A stretch of DNA of 27,739 nucleotides, taken from contig JARJFC010000039.1 in assembly GCA_029310945.1 (NCBI GenBank), positions 6,806 to 34,544 on the forward strand, given 5' to 3'. Every line of letters starts with the position of its first letter. Position 1 is the stretch's first letter. Source of the stretch: Leptospira sp. 96542. GTDB taxonomy: Bacteria > Spirochaetota > Leptospiria > Leptospirales > Leptospiraceae. The notes under the pieces are model-generated. The model made no database searches. It was not told where the DNA came from and saw only the letters and a list, made by a program, of their open reading frames with translations. Made by a program: the position numbers and the translations under genes. Below are positions 23,728-27,739 of this stretch, one piece after another.

Positions 23728-25108
23728 GATGTCGGCGCGTGCGTCCCGGTTGCCGCGCGGCTTCTTCTGGCTGATCGCCGCGCAGTTCCTGTCCGCGCTG
23801 GCCGACAACGCCTTGCTCATCGTGACCATGGCCTGGCTGATGGCCCTGGGCGCGCCGGCCTGGTGGGCGCCGCTGCTGAAGTTCAGCTTCACCCTGTCCT
23901 ATGTGCTGCTGGCGCCCCTGGTGGGCGCCCTGGCGGACCGGGTCTGCAAGCGCCGCCTGATGGTGCTGATGAACGGCTTGAAGCTGCTCGGGGCCCTGGC
24001 CCTGCTGGCCGGTCTGCATCCGCTGGCCGCTTTCGCGCTCGTGGGCCTGGGGGCTTCGGCCTACGCGCCGGCCAAGTACGGACTGCTGACCGAAAGCACC
24101 CCACCTGCCGCGCTGGTGGCGGCCAATGGCTGGGTCGAATCGGCCGTGGTGCTCTCGGTGCTGCTGGGTGTGGTGCTGGGAGGCGCCCTGGTCGCGCCGT
24201 TCTGGTTGCAGTCGAGCTGGGTGCAGGCCGTGGTGGCGGGCGAGCGGCTGGCCTGGCTGGGGGCCTGCCTGCCTTCCACCGCCTCGCTGGGGCCCTGGCC
24301 CTCCACCGTGGCTCCCGTCCTGCGCACCTTGCAGGTGTCGCTGCTGTGCGTGGTCGCGGTGTACCTGCTCGCGGCCCTGTGCCATCTGGGGATCCGGCCC
24401 AGTGGCGTGCGCTACCGCCACCACCCCGCCGGTGCTTCGGCCTGGCGGTTGTGGGCTGATTTCCGCGCCGCCAACCGCACACTCTGGCGCGACCGCGCTG
24501 GCGGGCTCTCCCTTGCCGTGACCTCGGTGTTCTGGGGCCTGTCCGCGCTGATGCAGTTCGCGGTGCTGCTGTGGGCCACCCGCGTGCTCGCCCTTGGCCT
24601 GGACCAGGCCGCCTACCTGCAAGGCACTGTGGCGGCGGGCGTGGTCGCGGGCGCGGTCTGGGTCGCGACGCGTCTGCGCCTGCGTCACGCCCTGCGGGTG
24701 CTGCTGCTGGGCCTGCCCATGGGGGCGCTGCTCGTGCTGGGCCCGTTGCTGATCAGCGACTGGCGCTGGGCCTTGCCCGTGCTGCTGGCCCTGGGCGCCC
24801 TGGGCGGTGTGATGGTGGTGCCCATGAACGCCTTGTTGCAACACCGTGGCCACCGCCTGCTGAGCGCGGGGCAGTCCATCGCGGTGCAGGGCTTCAATGA
24901 AAACCTGGGCATCCTGCTGGCGCTGGCCATGTACGCGGGGTTGATCGCGCTGCAGATGTCGGTGCAGGCGGTGATGGCGTTGGCGGGCCTGAGCCTGGCC
25001 GGATTTGTCGGCTGGCTGAGCGCGCGGCGGCGGCGGCCCTGGCGTGGCACGGGTGTGTTGCGCATTCAGTCGGCGACCCGTTCGTCCAGTTCGATCAGCA
25101 CGGGTTGA
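23726..25108 (+). CDS. lplT: LplT-type lysophospholipid transporter (major facilitator fold)
   Basis: 460 residues from ATG 23726 (ATG 23729 is one codon further in), with GAGGGGG as ribosome site. About 12 hydrophobic segments are visible. The LplT signature is clear at the N-terminus: FLSALADNALLIV, LLKFSFTLSYVLLAPLVGALADR and SAYAPAKYGLLTE. The family flips lysophospholipids across the inner membrane for re-acylation. The acyl-ACP synthetase Aas that usually partners it in enterobacteria is not nearby. The middle contains an extended loop (roughly bases 24205-24310) between helices 5 and 6. Together with the OlsB-like and LpxH-like genes it adds to the membrane-lipid theme of this half. 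Its end overlaps the convergent phosphatase-family gene by 43 bp. Confidence 0.9.
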   Translation: MMSARASRLPRGFFWLIAAQFLSALADNALLIVTMAWLMALGAPAWWAPLLKFSFTLSYVLLAPLVGALADRVCKRRLMVLMNGLKLLGALALLAGLHPLAAFALVGLGASAYAPAKYGLLTESTPPAALVAANGWVESAVVLSVLLGVVLGGALVAPFWLQSSWVQAVVAGERLAWLGACLPSTASLGPWPSTVAPVLRTLQVSLLCVVAVYLLAALCHLGIRPSGVRYRHHPAGASAWRLWADFRAANRTLWRDRAGGLSLAVTSVFWGLSALMQFAVLLWATRVLALGLDQAAYLQGTVAAGVVAGAVWVATRLRLRHALRVLLLGLPMGALLVLGPLLISDWRWALPVLLALGALGGVMVVPMNALLQHRGHRLLSAGQSIAVQGFNENLGILLALAMYAGLIALQMSVQAVMALAGLSLAGFVGWLSARRRRPWRGTGVLRIQSATRSSSSISTG

Positions 25109-25962
25109 TGGTCCGAGGCACGGCTCTCGCCGTTGACCTCGACGCGCCGCACGCGCGGCAGCAGGTCGCTGCTGGCGAACACGAAGTCGCAGGCGACGGG
25201 CTCGGGACCCCATGTGCGCTCATGCACGAGAAAGGTCGGATCGTGCGGCCGGTCACCGTGCACGACGGACCAGAGGTCGTGCAGGGTGGGCATGCGGGGG
25301 TCACCCAGGGGCTGCTGGATCAGCCAGTGCTCAGGCGCACCGGGTGGCAGGTTGAAGTCTCCGCAGAGCAGGGCGCTGGGGGTGTGGGGCTTGGCCTGGA
25401 AGGGGCCCGTGCTTTGCACGTCGACCCAGGGTGGCGTCAGCGCCTGCGCGCAGGCCGCTTCGTGCAACGCGTGCAAGGCCTGGATCTGGGCGCCGCGTTG
25501 CAGGGGTGAGTAGTACTCCAGGTGCGTGGTCATGATGCGCAAGGGGCGGGGCAAAGGCGCGAAGGGCGCCAGTACCGTCACCACCGTGCACATGCGTGGC
25601 ATGGAGCGCACGCCTTGCTGCTCCGCACCCGGGTCGGCTGGCCAGGGCAGGGCGTGGTGCTGGGCCTGGAGCACCGGCAGGCGGCTGGCGATCAGGTTGC
25701 CGAACTGGCGCCAGCGCCCGTCCGGCCCGCGCTCCTGCACGGCGGCACCGAAATGGATCTCGTGCTCGGGCAGCAGTTCACGCAGGCGCGCCACCTGGTC
25801 GGGCGCGCTGGCGCCGGTGAGCGCGTCGAAGTTGACGGCGATTTCCTGCAGGCAGAGCAGGTCGAAATCCGCCATGGCCCGGGCCTCGGCCACGATGCGC
25901 TCCGGGCTGACCACACCGTCCAGCCCTAGGCACCATTGCGTGTTCCAGGTGATGAGTTTCAT
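25066..25962 (-). CDS. Endonuclease/exonuclease/phosphatase-family hydrolase
   Basis: 298 residues, cytoplasmic. It has the EEP-fold catalytic residues: Asn7 in TWNTQW, Glu40 in CLQE, His146 in TTHLEYYS, Asp201 and Asn203 in GDFNLPPG, and Asp284-His285 in SDHQPV. These coordinate Mg and attack a phosphodiester or phosphomonoester. No DNA-binding additions are seen, so small-molecule phosphodiesters or lipids are as likely as nucleic acid. It lies 14 bases after the ABC permease pair on the same strand and is probably co-transcribed. By analogy to ugpQ (glycerophosphodiesterase) in the ugp operon it might process an imported phosphodiester, but that is inference; sequence alone does not fix the substrate. 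Confidence 0.87.
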   Translation of the reverse strand: MKLITWNTQWCLGLDGVVSPERIVAEARAMADFDLLCLQEIAVNFDALTGASAPDQVARLRELLPEHEIHFGAAVQERGPDGRWRQFGNLIASRLPVLQAQHHALPWPADPGAEQQGVRSMPRMCTVVTVLAPFAPLPRPLRIMTTHLEYYSPLQRGAQIQALHALHEAACAQALTPPWVDVQSTGPFQAKPHTPSALLCGDFNLPPGAPEHWLIQQPLGDPRMPTLHDLWSVVHGDRPHDPTFLVHERTWGPEPVACDFVFASSDLLPRVRRVEVNGESRASDHQPVLIELDERVAD

Positions 25963-25976
25963 GATGAAGAGCGTGT

Positions 25977-26816
25977 TTACTTTATCCCGGCACGCATGAA
26001 ACTCTGCACGAACTGGCGCTGGAACAGAAGAAAAGCGATCAGCAGCGGTGCCGAGGTCATCAGCGTGGCGGCGGTGATGATGGACCAGTCCACGCCCTGC
26101 TCGACCGAGGCGAAGACCTGCAGGCCCACGGTGAGCGGGCGCGTGTCCGGGCTGTGGGTGATGACCAGGGGCCAGAGGAAATCATTCCAGTGGTAGCTGA
26201 CCGAGACCAGGGCAAAGGCGAGGTAGGTCGGGCGCGCCAGCGGCACGTAGACACGCCACAGCGTCTGCAGGGCACTTGCACCTTCCACCCGCGCGGCGTC
26301 GTCCAGCTCCTGGGGGATGCCCATGAAGGTCTGGCGCAGCAGGAAGATGGCGAAGGCCGAGGCGAAGTAAGGTAGGCCGACCGCCAGCAGCGTGTCCACC
26401 AGGTTCAGGCGGGCCATGGTCTGGTAGTTGCCGACGATCAGGATGTCGGGCATGACCAGCAACTGGAGCAGCACCAGCGAGAAAACGACTTGCTTGCCGC
26501 GGAATTCCTGGCGCGCGAAGGCGTAGGCCGCCAGCGTGGCGAGCACCAGCTGCGCGGCCAGTGTCATGGCGGCGATCAGCGTGGTGTTGAGGAAGTAGCG
26601 GGCGAAGGGCGCAGCCTCCCAGGCGCGGCGGAAGTTGTCCAGCGTCAGTGGCGCCGTGAGGTCGAAGCGCGTCGCGTAGGCCGCCGGGTGGAAGGCCGTC
26701 CAGACGGCGTAGAACAGGGGCAGGACCCAGAGCACGGCGAGCAGCCAGGCGGCGAAGGTGTCGAGCAGCCCGGGTTCGGCGTACTTCAAACGGTTTGCAG
26801 AAGCCGGCGCGCTCAT
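25977..26816 (-). CDS. Sugar-type ABC transporter permease (MalG/UgpE family)
   Basis: 279 residues with six predicted membrane segments. The EAA loop that contacts the ATPase is present (ELDDAARVEGASALQTLWRVYVPLARP as the key region: DDAA, EGA and P). The N-terminus has the typical first helix (LLDTFAAWLLAVLWVLPLFYAVWTAF is the hydrophobic segment, with PLFY and WTAF) followed by a loop and TLDNFRRAW. The C-terminus FQRQFVQSFMRAGIK is typical of CUT1 permeases. Its ATG overlaps the stop of the partner permease by four bases. The solute-binding protein and ATPase are not within the window. Substrate is a carbohydrate, polyol or glycerophosphate-like compound by family; no finer call is possible. 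Confidence 0.9.
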   Translation of the reverse strand: MSAPASANRLKYAEPGLLDTFAAWLLAVLWVLPLFYAVWTAFHPAAYATRFDLTAPLTLDNFRRAWEAAPFARYFLNTTLIAAMTLAAQLVLATLAAYAFARQEFRGKQVVFSLVLLQLLVMPDILIVGNYQTMARLNLVDTLLAVGLPYFASAFAIFLLRQTFMGIPQELDDAARVEGASALQTLWRVYVPLARPTYLAFALVSVSYHWNDFLWPLVITHSPDTRPLTVGLQVFASVEQGVDWSIITAATLMTSAPLLIAFLLFQRQFVQSFMRAGIK

Positions 26817-27517
26817 CGGTAGTGCACTTTCTTGTCCAGCACGAAGAACTGCAGCAGCGCCACGCCGCCCAGCACGACCAGCAACAGCACGGTCAGCGCC
26901 GAAGCGTAGGCGGTGTCCCAGAACTTGAAGCCAACTTCATAGAGGTGGTAGAGCAGCAAAATGGTGGCGTTGTCCGGTCCGCCGCGCGTGAGCACGACGA
27001 TGTGGTCCACGGTGCGGAAGGCGTTGATGACGGCGTTGACCAGAACGAAGAGGGTGGTGGGCATCAGCAACGGCCATTGCACGCGGCGAAAGAAGGTCCA
27101 GCGTGATGCGCCTTCAATGGCCGCGGCCTCGCGCAGGCTGGGGTTGAGGCCTTGCAGCGCGGCGAGGTAGAAGATCATGAAGAAACCAGCTTCTTTCCAG
27201 ACCGCGACCAGGGTCACGGCGCCGAGCGCCGTTTCAGGCGAGCCCAGCCAGTTGTGCGAGGGCAGGCCGAATACGCCGCCGATCTGTGCCAGCAGGCCGT
27301 ACTGCGGGGTGTAGAAGAAGAGCCAGATATTGGCCACGGCGATCATGGGCAGCACCGTGGGCGTGAAATAGGCCATGCGCAGGAAGGCGCGGCCGGTGAT
27401 GCGTTCGTTGACCCAGAGGGCCATCAGCAGTGCGAGGCCGATGGAGAGGGGGATGGTGGCGCCGGCGTACCAGAGGTTGTTGCGCAGGGCGCGCCAGAAC
27501 ACGGGGTCGTCGAACAT
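26813..27517 (-). CDS. Sugar-type ABC transporter permease (MalF/UgpA family), N-terminally truncated
   Basis: 234 residues from ATG 27517. The EAA region (EAAAIEGASRWTFFRRVQWP) and a C-terminus ending DKKVHYR fit CUT1 MalF-type permeases. Homologous-looking coding sequence continues upstream of the ATG, where codons read LPAVATFIDSFYSTP and then VGLDNYAVM, a normal pre-TM2 region. That frame meets a TGA at 27628-27626, and the first membrane helix is missing. The real gene therefore started further upstream and has been cut by a rearrangement or assembly join near 27611-27625. It overlaps the MalG-like gene by four bases. As shown it would probably not assemble normally. Confidence 0.8.
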   Translation of the reverse strand: MFDDPVFWRALRNNLWYAGATIPLSIGLALLMALWVNERITGRAFLRMAYFTPTVLPMIAVANIWLFFYTPQYGLLAQIGGVFGLPSHNWLGSPETALGAVTLVAVWKEAGFFMIFYLAALQGLNPSLREAAAIEGASRWTFFRRVQWPLLMPTTLFVLVNAVINAFRTVDHIVVLTRGGPDNATILLLYHLYEVGFKFWDTAYASALTVLLLVVLGGVALLQFFVLDKKVHYR

Positions 27518-27610
27518 GACCGCGTAGTTGTCGAGGCCGACCCAGAGGGCGGGGCGGCTGCCGCGGGGTGTCGAATAGAAGCTGTCGATGAAGGTGGCGA
27601 CGGCGGGCAG

Positions 27611-27715
27611 GTGGTGCTGGAAATCTCAGGGGATGAGGCGGATGCGGCCGGTGACGCGACGGCTCTGACGCTGCGCGTGCCGATCAGCACGGCGCAGGGG
27701 CGGGTGGCAGCATGA
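27611..27715 (+). other. Possible C-terminal end of an unrelated gene joined at the window edge
   Basis: Plus-strand codons from about 27611 read VVLEISGDEADAAG and then LTLRVPIS, ending at TGA 27713-27715. This has an ordinary protein-like composition. The same frame upstream is a shadow of the permease gene. It begins where the permease frame fails. The family is not recognised and the call is tentative. Confidence 0.3.
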
Positions 27716-27739
27716 GCGTTCTGGACGAGTTTGATTTTT
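27712..27739 (+). CDS. Start of an unidentified gene, cut by the window end
   Basis: ATG at 27712 overlaps the preceding plus-strand TGA (ATGA). It opens MSVLDEFDF before the sequence ends. The ATGA overlap is the usual coupling seen in this genome. Nine codons are too few for any identification. Confidence 0.3.

Noticed and set aside
25066..27517. Calling the permease pair ugpA/ugpE
   Set aside because: Family features fit CUT1 in general, and no glycerophosphodiesterase, binding protein or ATPase is available to fix the substrate.
1..27739. tRNA, rRNA, insertion sequences, phage or plasmid functions
   Set aside because: No cloverleaf, rRNA core, transposase, integrase or replication protein was recognised by eye on either strand.

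Overview
This is a GC-rich chromosomal segment with no rRNA, tRNA, transposase, phage or CRISPR content. Protein content points to a betaproteobacterium of the order Burkholderiales, probably Comamonadaceae-like: a PPK1/LpxH-like/GNAT phosphate cluster, an LplT-type transporter, a CUT1 sugar ABC transporter and a Lys/Ala-rich protein with a short conserved core. This assignment rests on recalled family resemblance, not on a search. Both ends cut through genes, so the window is probably a whole contig or an arbitrary slice. No gene-free stretch exceeds about 200 bases.

Region 1 (1-10041, plus strand). The 3' part of a large repetitive filamentous-hemagglutinin-like surface protein is followed by a secreted coiled-coil protein. 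Then come a class III nucleotide cyclase fused to an FHA domain, a PP2C Ser/Thr phosphatase, a 1477-residue membrane Ser/Thr kinase with a C-terminal formylglycine-generating-enzyme-like domain, and a 57-residue SHOCT-like protein. Gaps are very short from the cyclase onward, so those genes probably form one operon. Kinase, phosphatase and phospho-Thr reader together resemble the PpkA/PppA/Fha post-translational switch of type VI secretion. No T6SS gene is present; the neighbour is an adhesin-like protein. This is the most interesting unit of the window.

Region 2 (10143-16932). It holds an RND efflux permease without its usual partner genes, a winged-helix regulator with a helical-repeat-like C-terminus, an unrecognised exported (probably outer-membrane) protein, and a LysE-family exporter. 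A long hairpin lies between the convergent RND and regulator genes.

Region 3 (about 17012-21106, plus strand). Four GTCAY/GACAT elements lie at exact 11-bp spacing, which reads as two tandem Pho boxes. They precede a three-gene overlapping operon: an OlsB-like GNAT acyltransferase, an LpxH-like metallophosphatase and polyphosphate kinase 1. This fits a phosphate-starvation operon joining lipid remodelling and polyphosphate metabolism.

Region 4 (21094-27739). It holds a Lys/Ala-rich protein (minus), an EAL-CBS-GGDEF protein, an LplT-like transporter, and on the minus strand a sugar ABC permease pair followed by an endonuclease/exonuclease/phosphatase protein. The first permease loses its reading frame near 27611-27625, and the last ~120 bp look like the end of one gene and the start of another. 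That suggests a rearrangement or an assembly join.
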